From contig JAPOUL010000167.1 of the NCBI GenBank assembly GCA_026708685.1, forward strand, positions 21,734-85,733: a DNA stretch of 64,000 nucleotides, in the 5' to 3' direction. How positions within the stretch are numbered: position 1 is the stretch's first letter; the number at the start of each line of letters is the position of its first letter. Both the position numbers and the translations under genes were made by a program. This stretch comes from Bacteroidota bacterium (GTDB lineage: Bacteria; Bacteroidota; Rhodothermia; Rhodothermales; Bin80). This document shows positions 56,706 to 64,000 of the stretch, one piece after another. The notes beneath the pieces are model-generated. The model was not told the origin of the DNA. It saw nothing but the letters and a program-made list of their open reading frames with translations, and did no database searches.

Positions 56706-57656
56706 TTAGAATCCACTACCAAAGCCTCCACCAAATGTAGTGCTCAGTCCGAATCCAAAGATGGTAGATTTTGCGGTATTGCGACCGCCTATGACATTCC
56801 CGAAAAATCCATGAGCACTGATACTGCTAAACAAGTCAACAAAGAGTTGACCTCCAAGAATATGCTGGTCTTCTTCCAGTGCAGGGAATCGGCTTGGCGA
56901 AAAGCCTTCTCCACCAATATCAATGCCAGATGTTGCATTGGTGAATCGATAATTTCCAGCGAGTCGAAACCGATTTCCAAGGGGGACAAACACCCAAATA
57001 TTCGCGAAAATCTCAGCGGGAATATCAACATCAACTCCTTCCATCGCTCCTACAGCAGATGTGTTAATGGAGGTTGAACCCCTCTGGCGGAATCCAGCCT
57101 CACCAGATATACCACCAATACTCCAAAACTTCCCAGCAATCAGAGACCATTCAATGGAGCGACCACCATCTCCAAGTGAGTTGATATAGCCCGTATCATA
57201 TCCGCCCGGGATCGTTACACCAAATCGTATGGCCAAACTGGGCAAGTCGTCGACCAATTCGTCAGCAAATCGCCAAGTCAGTGAGAGTTGAGTATCATAC
57301 AATCCACTATAATTTTCTTCTCCACCAGAAGGCCCAACAGCCCCATCTACATAACTCTGTGCCCAGCCTGTTTGTAAGTCAAGGGCAACTGCGTCGCTCA
57401 GGGCATAGTTGGCACCGATCCAGACTGTATTCTGTCCAAGACTGGCATCGGTTGCTGCTAGGGGACCTTTAACCGTTTCCGTGCCTCGATAAAATTCCTT
57501 GGCATTTTGATTGAAAAAGGAAACACTCACACTTCCCGTACGAGGCTCTGCAATCCAAGGAGTGCCTTGTGCAAAGGCAGACGGAGAGGAAGAGAGAGCG
57601 ACTGCAAAAAGAAAGAGCGGAAGTAAAATCTCTCGCATTGGAAACCTAATTTTCAT
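56706..57656 (-). CDS. Outer-membrane beta-barrel protein
   Basis: 316 residues. Signal peptide (MREILLPLFLFAVALSSSPSAFAQ; a later ATG at 57638 is also possible), then alternating strands with aromatic ends typical of a 12-14-strand barrel (TVWIGANYALSDAVALDLQTGWAQSYVD; IFANIWVFVPLGNRFRLAGNYRF) and a C-terminal strand ending GGGFGSGF, glycine-rich, with the final residue F as required for barrel insertion. It resembles outer-membrane transporter or porin-like proteins with a phenol/toluene-type layout, but no subfamily is recognised. Its start overlaps the end of the gene at 57646 by 11 bases, so they form a coupled pair. Confidence 0.8.
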   Translation of the reverse strand: MKIRFPMREILLPLFLFAVALSSSPSAFAQGTPWIAEPRTGSVSVSFFNQNAKEFYRGTETVKGPLAATDASLGQNTVWIGANYALSDAVALDLQTGWAQSYVDGAVGPSGGEENYSGLYDTQLSLTWRFADELVDDLPSLAIRFGVTIPGGYDTGYINSLGDGGRSIEWSLIAGKFWSIGGISGEAGFRQRGSTSINTSAVGAMEGVDVDIPAEIFANIWVFVPLGNRFRLAGNYRFTNATSGIDIGGEGFSPSRFPALEEDQHILGGQLFVDLFSSISAHGFFGNVIGGRNTAKSTIFGFGLSTTFGGGFGSGF

Positions 57657-58056
57657 CAATCACCTCATTTTGGATGCCTCTGACAGGGGTCTGGAGTCGG
57701 TAGCGGCGCGTCAGAAAATAGTGAACGACTTCCAGCCGAATGCCACAGTCTTCGATGTCAGGGCCACATAAGGACTTGACGACATCGTCATCGGCTGAAC
57801 CCGTTTCTTCTTCAGCATAGACTGCTTCCAGACTCGCAGCCAGACTCATGGCTCTGTCACGGTCCAGTTCCGATTTTTGGATGGGGCATGTCTTGCAGGC
57901 CAATACCTTGAAGGTAAGTGATTTACCCTGTGCATAGGCTTTGCGAGGGCTGATCTGACCAGGCCCAGTACCAATGGAACCCGAAGGTGCAATGGCGTGA
58001 GGGGTAAACCCAAAGAGAACAATTGCTAGGGCAAGCAAGCAAATAGAACGAATCAT
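57646..58056 (-). CDS. Small exported Cys-containing protein, partner of barrel protein
   Basis: 136 residues. Signal peptide (MIRSICLLALAIVLFGF), then a mature part with five Cys, including LACKTCPIQKSELDRDRAMSLAASLEAVYAEEE and SLCGPDIEDCGIRLEVVHYFLTRRY. Cys residues in CKTC and C...C are probably disulfide-linked in the periplasm; the acidic middle is likely surface exposed. No family recognised. ATG at 58056 is preferred to 58083, because it gives a clean signal peptide. Translational overlap with the barrel gene suggests that they work together. Confidence 0.7.
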   Translation of the reverse strand: MIRSICLLALAIVLFGFTPHAIAPSGSIGTGPGQISPRKAYAQGKSLTFKVLACKTCPIQKSELDRDRAMSLAASLEAVYAEEETGSADDDVVKSLCGPDIEDCGIRLEVVHYFLTRRYRLQTPVRGIQNEVIDEN

Positions 58057-58177
58057 TTTTGTTAAATTTATGTGTGTGAACATGGTAATATAAGCAACAA
58101 AGCGTTAAAAAATCTCAACCATTGAAAATTCATTGCATTAGCACGGATGAGAGGACGTTAGTTACGAATAGCAATCA

Positions 58178-59602
58178 TCATGTATTTGGGGGTAAATCTC
58201 GTTGCCTCCTCCAAAAGAAAAATGCGGTGTTTTGCATTCTGTGCTGCAAGAGCCATACCACCAAGGGTAATTTTCGTAGTCGCCGCCTGAAGAAAAATGC
58301 TGCCGCTGGGAATCCAGACAGTACAAAGGAGAGGTCAATCAATGATTGTTGCCAGTCAACAATACCCCTCACTACAATCAAGGATACCAGTAAGAGCAAA
58401 TAGAGGGCTGGAAGAACTGGATACCCAGGAACTTTGAAAATCTTTTGTTCTTCTCCAACCTTTCGATGCCGCAACACAAATAAGGCTGCGGTATTGACGG
58501 CATAAAAGATCAATATGACAAAGACCATGCCAGTTGCAATCGCCTCAAAGGATCCACGAACCAGTAAAATGACCGCCCCCCATGCACATTGAAGCAAGAT
58601 GGCTCGCGATGGAGAATGAAACTTGGGATGTACATAATTGAGCCATCGGAAAAAGATACCGTCCTTTGCCATGGCGTAGTAGACCCGAGGTGCAGCAATT
58701 ACGGTTCCATTGACGCTTCCCGTTGCCGAAATCATCACCAAAATCGCAAAGGCGCCCGCACCAATCGGTCCAAGAAGAACGGTGGCTAGATCTACACCGA
58801 CCCGGTTGGTTTCACGAACGCCTTCCAGACCAAGGATTCCATGATAGGCAAGATTCGTCGCCATATAGATGGTAAAGACAACCAAAAAGGCAAGTAACAT
58901 TGCACGGGGAATCGAACGGTTTGGGTGTTTCATTTCTCCTGCCGCATAGCCCAGACGCTCCCAGCCAACCATGGTGAAAAGAATCAATAAAATGGTATCT
59001 GCTATACTTCCCGTAAAACCCAGACGGCTTTGGCTTGGAGCTGTATCGGCAAGGTTGCTTTCGTTGCCGGGCAAGGCAATCATTCCAACGATCACCAACA
59101 AAAAGAGTCCACCGACTTTGGCAATCGTTGAAAAATTCTGATAGATTTTAGCACGCTGTATACCAGAATAATTGAGTGTACATATGGCCCCAATAATGCA
59201 TAATGCTAAAACGGTTTCCTGCCAGGGAAGCAGATCTACGAAGTATTCAAAATAGGCAACGGTGACCATCGACAGTCCTGCCAGAGGACTGGACCGGATA
59301 ATGAAGATCTGTGCCCACCCAAAAATAAAACCCGCCAGCGGACCAAACGCTTGGTGGATATAGACATACTCCCCACCAGTCTTGGGCAGACGGGTTCCCA
59401 ACTCTGCATAAACGAGATAGCCAACCAGTGCAATGACTCCACAACCCAGCCAGAGCCATAGGATTTGGCTCACCGAACTCATGTTCAGAGCAATCTGCTG
59501 GGGAACAGCAAAAATACCTGCCCCGATCGTGATTCCAATCAGAACAGCAGAAGAATCCCACGTACCGAGGACCTTGCGAAGTTGTGGAAGTTGATTGGAC
59601 AT
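58178..59602 (-). CDS. APC-family amino acid permease
   Basis: 474 residues with 12 helices of the amino acid-polyamine-organocation superfamily. The signature GITIGAGIFAVPQQIAL near 22-40 is the unwound helix 1 that binds substrate. Others are ELGTRLPKTGGEYVYIHQAFGPLAGFIFGW near 68-98, GWERLGYAAGEMKHPNRSIPRAM near 213-235 and SATGSVNGTVIAAPRVYYAMAKDGIFF near 290. A basic C-terminal tail follows. It begins 3 bases after the gamma-glutamyltransferase gene, so the pair likely takes up amino acids or dipeptides released from gamma-glutamyl compounds such as glutathione. The particular substrate is unknown. Confidence 0.92.
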   Translation of the reverse strand: MSNQLPQLRKVLGTWDSSAVLIGITIGAGIFAVPQQIALNMSSVSQILWLWLGCGVIALVGYLVYAELGTRLPKTGGEYVYIHQAFGPLAGFIFGWAQIFIIRSSPLAGLSMVTVAYFEYFVDLLPWQETVLALCIIGAICTLNYSGIQRAKIYQNFSTIAKVGGLFLLVIVGMIALPGNESNLADTAPSQSRLGFTGSIADTILLILFTMVGWERLGYAAGEMKHPNRSIPRAMLLAFLVVFTIYMATNLAYHGILGLEGVRETNRVGVDLATVLLGPIGAGAFAILVMISATGSVNGTVIAAPRVYYAMAKDGIFFRWLNYVHPKFHSPSRAILLQCAWGAVILLVRGSFEAIATGMVFVILIFYAVNTAALFVLRHRKVGEEQKIFKVPGYPVLPALYLLLLVSLIVVRGIVDWQQSLIDLSFVLSGFPAAAFFFRRRLRKLPLVVWLLQHRMQNTAFFFWRRQRDLPPNT

Positions 59603-59605
59603 GAC

Positions 59606-61309
59606 CTAAAATCCAATGGCACGCCCATCATAACTGCGCGAATCAGCGGCTCCATAAAGAAGTCCATCACGAATCATTATGGAATGGGCACGTCCCTGTG
59701 TACGAATGGCTCCCACCTGATGGCCTTTTGCCTCGTACAGTGCTCTTGTATCAGGAGAAATTCCCCATGGCTCAAAACGTGTTGAGTTGGGCAGCCATTG
59801 ATGATGAATGCGGGGCGCTTCAACTGCCTGAGCCATATTCATATCAAAAATTGTCACATTCAGGATGATCTGCATCACACTGTTAATGATCGTTCGCCCA
59901 CCAGGGGTTCCAACCACCAGATAGGGCTTGCCATCTTTTGCTACAATGGTTGGGGTCATGCTGCTGAGCATTCGTTTTTGCGGGGCAATCAGATTAGGAT
60001 TTGTGCCGATGCGTCCATGGATATTGGTATCCCCAGGTATAGGATTGAAATCTCCCATTTCATTGTTGAGCAGAAACCCGGTTCCATCAGCAACTATCTG
60101 AGAGCCATAGCTGTATTCCAGAGTATAGGTTAGTGAAACAGCATTTCCATCAGCGTCCACGATAGAAATATGGGTGGTTTCTTCACTTTCTGGGTGTAGG
60201 TAGATGTGTCCCAGTTTGGATGGATCACTCGGAGAGGCAGTGTCCTCATCAATGGAGGCACGCAACTGATCAGCATAGGGTTTGCTTAAGAGCCGATCCA
60301 CCGGCATGTCGGGATTGAAGTTTGGATCGCCAATATGTTCTGCACGGTCCGCATAGGCACGGCGCATGGATTCTGTGAGCAAATGGAGGTATTGGGCAGA
60401 ATTATGCCCCAAGGATTCCAAATCGTAGGCTTCAAGAATATTCAGCATGGTGATCAGTGCAATCCCACCACTACTAGGGGGACGCATGGCGTAAATATCG
60501 TGCCCGTGAAACGTTCCATGCACAGGCTGCACTTCTTCAGCTGTATACAATGCAAGATCCTCCATCGTGATTAAACCACCATGTTGAGCCATAAAATCCG
60601 TGAGGAGCCGTGCCGTTTCTCCCAGATAGAACCCATCATGACCTTCATCACGGATGCGCATCAAGGAAGCCCCCAGGTCTGGCTGTTTCCAAGTCTCACC
60701 GGGTTCATAGACACGCTCGCCATCTTTCAAGAAAGCATGACGAGTGGACATGTACAAGGAATCGGATTTTTCGGCGAGTTGTGTAAGAAACGGTTGCATT
60801 GCCCTCGAGGAAGGGAAGCCATCCATGGCCAATGCAATGGCTGGATCCACAAGGTCTTCCCAGTCAGAGACTCCAAGACGCTGATGAGCGAGCCATAAGC
60901 CAGCAACGGTTCCAGGAACGCAGACTGAAAGAATTCCCTCATGATTGGCATTATCAACGATGGTGCCATCAGGCCCTACAAACATGGTTTCGGTGACTGC
61001 CAATGGGGCCTTTTCCCTAAAATTAAAGGCGGTGACATGTCCATCTCCCCCATGATAAACTAGAAATCCTCCCCCTCCAATATTTCCTGCCGCAGGGAGG
61101 GTGACCGCGAGAGCAAAGGCAGTTGCAACAGCGGCATCAATGGCATTACCGCCATTTTTAAGAACCTCAATGCCCACTTCGGAGGCCAGATGATGACTCG
61201 TGACCACCATTCCACTATCCGCTGTCACGGGGATTCGCCCCGATTGTGCACTCGTAGGAAGTGTGATAAAAAGGAACGCAGAGAAGGTAATGGATAAATA
61301 TCGTAACAT
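59606..61309 (-). CDS. ggt: Gamma-glutamyltransferase
   Basis: 567 residues, periplasmic. Signal peptide (MLRYLSITFSAFLFITLPTSA), then the proenzyme fold: HHLASEVGIEVLKNGGNAIDAAVATAFALAVTLPAAGNIGGGGFLVYH near 35-85 and RPPSSGGIALITMLNILEA near 280. The autoprocessing/catalytic Thr is in EETTHISIVDADGNAVSLTYTLEYSYGS near 375, where the second T of TTHIS becomes the new N-terminus of the small subunit, and GGRTIINSVMQIILN appears near 480. It hydrolyses or transfers the gamma-glutamyl group of glutathione and gamma-glutamyl peptides. The frame is open upstream to 61426, but the ATG at 61309 gives the signal peptide. First gene of the pair with the APC permease. Confidence 0.94.
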   Translation of the reverse strand: MLRYLSITFSAFLFITLPTSAQSGRIPVTADSGMVVTSHHLASEVGIEVLKNGGNAIDAAVATAFALAVTLPAAGNIGGGGFLVYHGGDGHVTAFNFREKAPLAVTETMFVGPDGTIVDNANHEGILSVCVPGTVAGLWLAHQRLGVSDWEDLVDPAIALAMDGFPSSRAMQPFLTQLAEKSDSLYMSTRHAFLKDGERVYEPGETWKQPDLGASLMRIRDEGHDGFYLGETARLLTDFMAQHGGLITMEDLALYTAEEVQPVHGTFHGHDIYAMRPPSSGGIALITMLNILEAYDLESLGHNSAQYLHLLTESMRRAYADRAEHIGDPNFNPDMPVDRLLSKPYADQLRASIDEDTASPSDPSKLGHIYLHPESEETTHISIVDADGNAVSLTYTLEYSYGSQIVADGTGFLLNNEMGDFNPIPGDTNIHGRIGTNPNLIAPQKRMLSSMTPTIVAKDGKPYLVVGTPGGRTIINSVMQIILNVTIFDMNMAQAVEAPRIHHQWLPNSTRFEPWGISPDTRALYEAKGHQVGAIRTQGRAHSIMIRDGLLYGAADSRSYDGRAIGF

Positions 61310-61576
61310 ACGTTTAGGTATTAAGAAACAGAAGATAAGAATGAAACTCCTAATCCATGAATGGTTCAGCGTAAGTAGATGGCAGGAGAGCATCCTATCA
61401 AAAGCATACGTTTGAACGGCCACCATATTTCAGTAAATGCATTGTTCCAGAGAACCATCAGCGAATAATCGGTGATCATGGTGGAATTTTCCAGATGGAT
61501 GAAGGGTGATGGCTCTTGATGAAAGGCAAATCATATCGATCCATGAACAATGAACAGAAGTGTTGCACATCTGCGG

Positions 61577-64000
61577 TTAACGTAGCAGTACGGATGCACG
61601 GATCAAGGGAGACTGTGAGAAAGGGGTAAGGTTTGTGGATCGTAGGGTTTCCACCCGCATACTGAATCTTGATCCCATTCGGTATTCTGCCCCCACTTGT
61701 GATAGTCCACCAGAACCAGGGATCATTCCGATATAGGGGGTCACCGTAGAGCTGCCCACAGCAAAGCCGTACCCGATACGCGAATCAATGAAGGTGCGCT
61801 TCGGTCTTGCTCTGTGTTGGTTGAACCACCTTGCGTCTTCCCATATTTCTTCGGGGGTTCCCAGCCGCACTCCCGACAGTGATCGCACTTCTACGGACGG
61901 TCCAGTCATTCCTCTAGGTGCAAAACTCAGCACTGTTCCAATGCCCCATTCATTGATATCACTTCCGTGAACAACAAGAATATGCCCATGCCCTTGAACG
62001 CGGAGTCCTATGGCGGGAAGAGACAACCGTGCACCCCCACCCATCTCCAGTCCCGCTCCAGTGTCACCATCTCCACCATCACCGCGCATTCCTGCTTCTA
62101 CAAATGGTTGCAACATGCCGTTACGATCAAAACTAATTTGATAAGCACCCTCCACAGACAACTGGAACCGAGATACGCCAATATCCAGATCTTGAATGCG
62201 TTGCAGGTTTTCTTTTAAGGTAGACTGGCCACCCCAGATAGCCCCCTTCGCGGTCACAGAAAATCCACCTGCAGTCCTGAGAAGGCGAAAATCTGCACCC
62301 AGAGCATAGGCGTTCAGAGATGTGCTGGATTCTTCCGAGGGTACATCTGGATCGGTGACCTCCACATCACCCGCCCCAAGACTAATCATGGCCCAGATGG
62401 TGGAATAGGAACTCCATGACCATGTAGCATACGGATTTACAGTAAGCGTATTGAGCTGGTAGAGACCGTCAATCTGGGTACGCAGTGCACGCTGAGGTGC
62501 ACCACCATGATGCGTAAAATCAAGATCACCAAAAAATTGAGAGACGGCGACCCCAACAAGAAACTGATCAAACGACAGATCAACCCCAGCATGGATCCCC
62601 GTCAACCCACCGTCATAATCCACCGAGTATTGATCACCGTTGCCCACCAGAGATCGATAATCAGCATGGGCCCAAACCGTCAATCGATCTCGAATGGAGG
62701 CAGCAAGATTTGCTCCTTGAAGTCGAGATGCAATACGAGATTCCTGAAACAACGGATGAGCATGTCTGCCGCGCTGGAATCGCATCATCACACTGGAAAG
62801 ATCTTGTGAGAAACGATTCATCGCAGACGGGTGGTGCGAATGTGATCGTAACCGGGTCTGGAGAGCACCCACCGAACTGGAAATCATAGCCCGGGTCACA
62901 TCAGGAAGCAGTCGGGTATTGACATCCTGTATACGTTTGGTTGATTCATCATCATCACGAATGATCAGCGTAGTGGTGATTGGCGTTCCCTGGTGGACTG
63001 CACTCAGTGTAATGATGGCATCATTTTCGGCAATGGTATTCTCTTGAGGGACAAGGAAAAAACTGCCTGTTGCTGATTCAGCCCCAGATGCAACGTCAAC
63101 CGTAAAATCATCTACTGCTTCATAGCCCACCGATCCGCTCTGCGGATTTGAGATCGAAATCTCCAGAGATTGAGGACTCGCATAGCGGGAATCACCAATC
63201 ACCGAGGCAGTAATGGTTACTTCTGTTGCCCCATCACCTTCAAAAATGACCGATGGCTGAACATCAATGACAAATCCAGTCGGCGTATCATCATCATCCT
63301 CAATGGAGATTTCTGTAGTCGCACCAATGGCACCATCACTGGCGGTGATCGTGAGCACTTCATGGTTCTCATCCAAACGGTTATTGGTAGGAGTGATGAA
63401 GAAGGCTGCTGTTGCAGATGCCTTTTCTGCGGGGAGCGTGAGGGCAGGAATGGACGAAAGGTCATATCCAACCGTGTTGGACAAGCCGCTCGCTGTAATG
63501 GTCAGGTTGAACAGTTTGTCCTGAGCATAAACTTGGTTGCCCTGAACCTGTGTGGTGATCAGCACCTCGGTGCGTCCTGCATTTTCAGGTACTGTGCCCG
63601 GTTGGACCGTAAGTGTAATGCCAGTGGGAGGGTCATCATCGTCCACCAGAGTGAGGGTCGCCGGCTGTGAGACGAGTGGATGGGTACTGGAGAAGGTAAT
63701 GATTTCATTGGTTTCATCCACCCGATCGTCTTCAATCTCTAGTGTGAGGGTTCTCTGACTGGTAGATGTCTGAGCATCAATGGTGATCGTGAACTCTGGG
63801 ATCGGCGTAAAATCAACAGAGGACTCCTCTGCAGTCCCCTGGGCCGTTATGGTAATAACCTGATCTTCACTAAACGTATTTTCTCCCAAAATGGTGGCAG
63901 TAACGGTGACTATGGGAGATACAGATGACTCGGATAGAGTCATAGCTGAACTTAACCCTATTTTTTTCGGGAAAAAGCACAGATTTTCCGCACCATTTGG
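61577..64000 (-). CDS. Third beta-sandwich/barrel surface protein, 5' end outside window
   Basis: At least 807 residues; the frame is still open at the right edge. An ATG at 63943 exists, but the codons upstream continue the repeat pattern, so I treat the gene as truncated by the window. It has 3-4 Calx-beta-type modules of about 110 residues (ITLTVQPGTVPENAGRTEVLIT..., ending EDDDDTPTG) and a long linker with RLLPDVTRAMISSSVGALQTRL. A C-terminal outer-membrane barrel (about 480-788 from the ATG) includes FVEAGMRGDGGDGDTGAGLEMGGGARL, matching the barrels of the two giant proteins (DANVRQDGGDADTGIGLELGGG), followed by RVETLRSTNLTPFSQSPLIRASVLLR at the end. Same surface-protein family, with a shorter passenger. 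Confidence 0.88.
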   Translation of the reverse strand, partial: PNGAENLCFFPKKIGLSSAMTLSESSVSPIVTVTATILGENTFSEDQVITITAQGTAEESSVDFTPIPEFTITIDAQTSTSQRTLTLEIEDDRVDETNEIITFSSTHPLVSQPATLTLVDDDDPPTGITLTVQPGTVPENAGRTEVLITTQVQGNQVYAQDKLFNLTITASGLSNTVGYDLSSIPALTLPAEKASATAAFFITPTNNRLDENHEVLTITASDGAIGATTEISIEDDDDTPTGFVIDVQPSVIFEGDGATEVTITASVIGDSRYASPQSLEISISNPQSGSVGYEAVDDFTVDVASGAESATGSFFLVPQENTIAENDAIITLSAVHQGTPITTTLIIRDDDESTKRIQDVNTRLLPDVTRAMISSSVGALQTRLRSHSHHPSAMNRFSQDLSSVMMRFQRGRHAHPLFQESRIASRLQGANLAASIRDRLTVWAHADYRSLVGNGDQYSVDYDGGLTGIHAGVDLSFDQFLVGVAVSQFFGDLDFTHHGGAPQRALRTQIDGLYQLNTLTVNPYATWSWSSYSTIWAMISLGAGDVEVTDPDVPSEESSTSLNAYALGADFRLLRTAGGFSVTAKGAIWGGQSTLKENLQRIQDLDIGVSRFQLSVEGAYQISFDRNGMLQPFVEAGMRGDGGDGDTGAGLEMGGGARLSLPAIGLRVQGHGHILVVHGSDINEWGIGTVLSFAPRGMTGPSVEVRSLSGVRLGTPEEIWEDARWFNQHRARPKRTFIDSRIGYGFAVGSSTVTPYIGMIPGSGGLSQVGAEYRMGSRFSMRVETLRSTNLTPFSQSPLIRASVLLR

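Noticed and set aside
1..64000. Genome-wide reassignment of TGA to Trp
   Set aside because: Several intact genes end in TGA at the expected family length and Trp is otherwise encoded by TGG.
1..64000. CRISPR arrays, tRNA or rRNA genes, intact transposases
   Set aside because: No regular direct-repeat/spacer pattern, no cloverleaf-like sequence and no transposase motifs were found; the repeats seen are inside coding regions.

Overview
The window reads as a chromosomal segment of a Gram-negative bacterium, most likely a Rhodothermota/Bacteroidota-type marine heterotroph. The main reasons are the gene order nuoJ-nuoK-nuoL-nuoM-nhaD-pcd-nuoN, a Na+/H+ antiporter plus pterin dehydratase inside complex I genes as known from Rhodothermus marinus, together with a DUF5916 outer-membrane protein, Tat-exported Gfo/Idh/MocA proteins and secreted beta-sandwich giants. 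Most starts lack a clear Shine-Dalgarno. No rRNA, tRNA, CRISPR array or intact transposase was seen. The lineage call is inference.

Layout. 0-3.1 kb (minus): an Hsp70 preceded by a membrane protein with leucine-rich repeats outside and a GrpE-like domain inside; the two genes overlap by 23 bp. 3.5-9.2 kb (plus): a DUF5916 protein, two Tat-exported oxidoreductases and two small unknown proteins. 9.5-11.3 kb (minus): a small membrane-protein gene broken by a TGA, and a Cys/Met-metabolism PLP enzyme. 11.5-13.4 kb: a Sel1-repeat protein. 13.7-15.7 kb (minus): two paralogous ECF sigma factors flanking a DUF971 gene. 16.2-19.8 kb: a decayed ATPase gene, an Smr protein, malate dehydrogenase, and an exonuclease/GIY-YIG/UVR fusion. 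19.9-28.4 kb: the membrane-arm half of complex I with nhaD and pcd, followed by an unknown gene; then superoxide dismutase to 29.0 kb.

29-33 kb is accessory: coiled-coil membrane-anchored proteins with 21-bp tandem repeats, then an EcoRI-family adenine methyltransferase next to a DUF262-HNH nuclease. 33.2-49.6 kb holds two tandem copies (6.9 kb each) of a giant secreted beta-sandwich protein with a C-terminal barrel. They are separated by a 2.6 kb insert with an HNH-like protein and a minus-strand AAA ATPase. The first copy has a one-nucleotide deletion; corrected for it, both copies are exactly 2291 codons plus stop. A third barrel protein of this family runs off the right edge (61.6-64 kb, minus).

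49.7-52.5 kb: a cytochrome c/streptogramin-lyase-like gene interrupted by TGA, and a GT-C type glycosyltransferase. 53.2-55.5 kb: a second restriction-modification locus with a beta-class methyltransferase, an HNH nuclease and a PD-(D/E)XK-like nuclease. 55.7-61.3 kb (minus): a DUF547 protein, an outer-membrane protein with a small secreted partner and a strong terminator, an APC permease and gamma-glutamyltransferase.

The strongest novelty candidates are the LRR-TM-GrpE/Hsp70 pair, the EcoRI-type methylase with DUF262-HNH, the duplicated giant protein with its frameshift and conversion-like patch, and the two-nuclease restriction locus. Three genes carry in-frame TGA codons, two of them at positions where Trp is expected. 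TGA still ends many intact genes here, so nonsense mutation is more likely than recoding.
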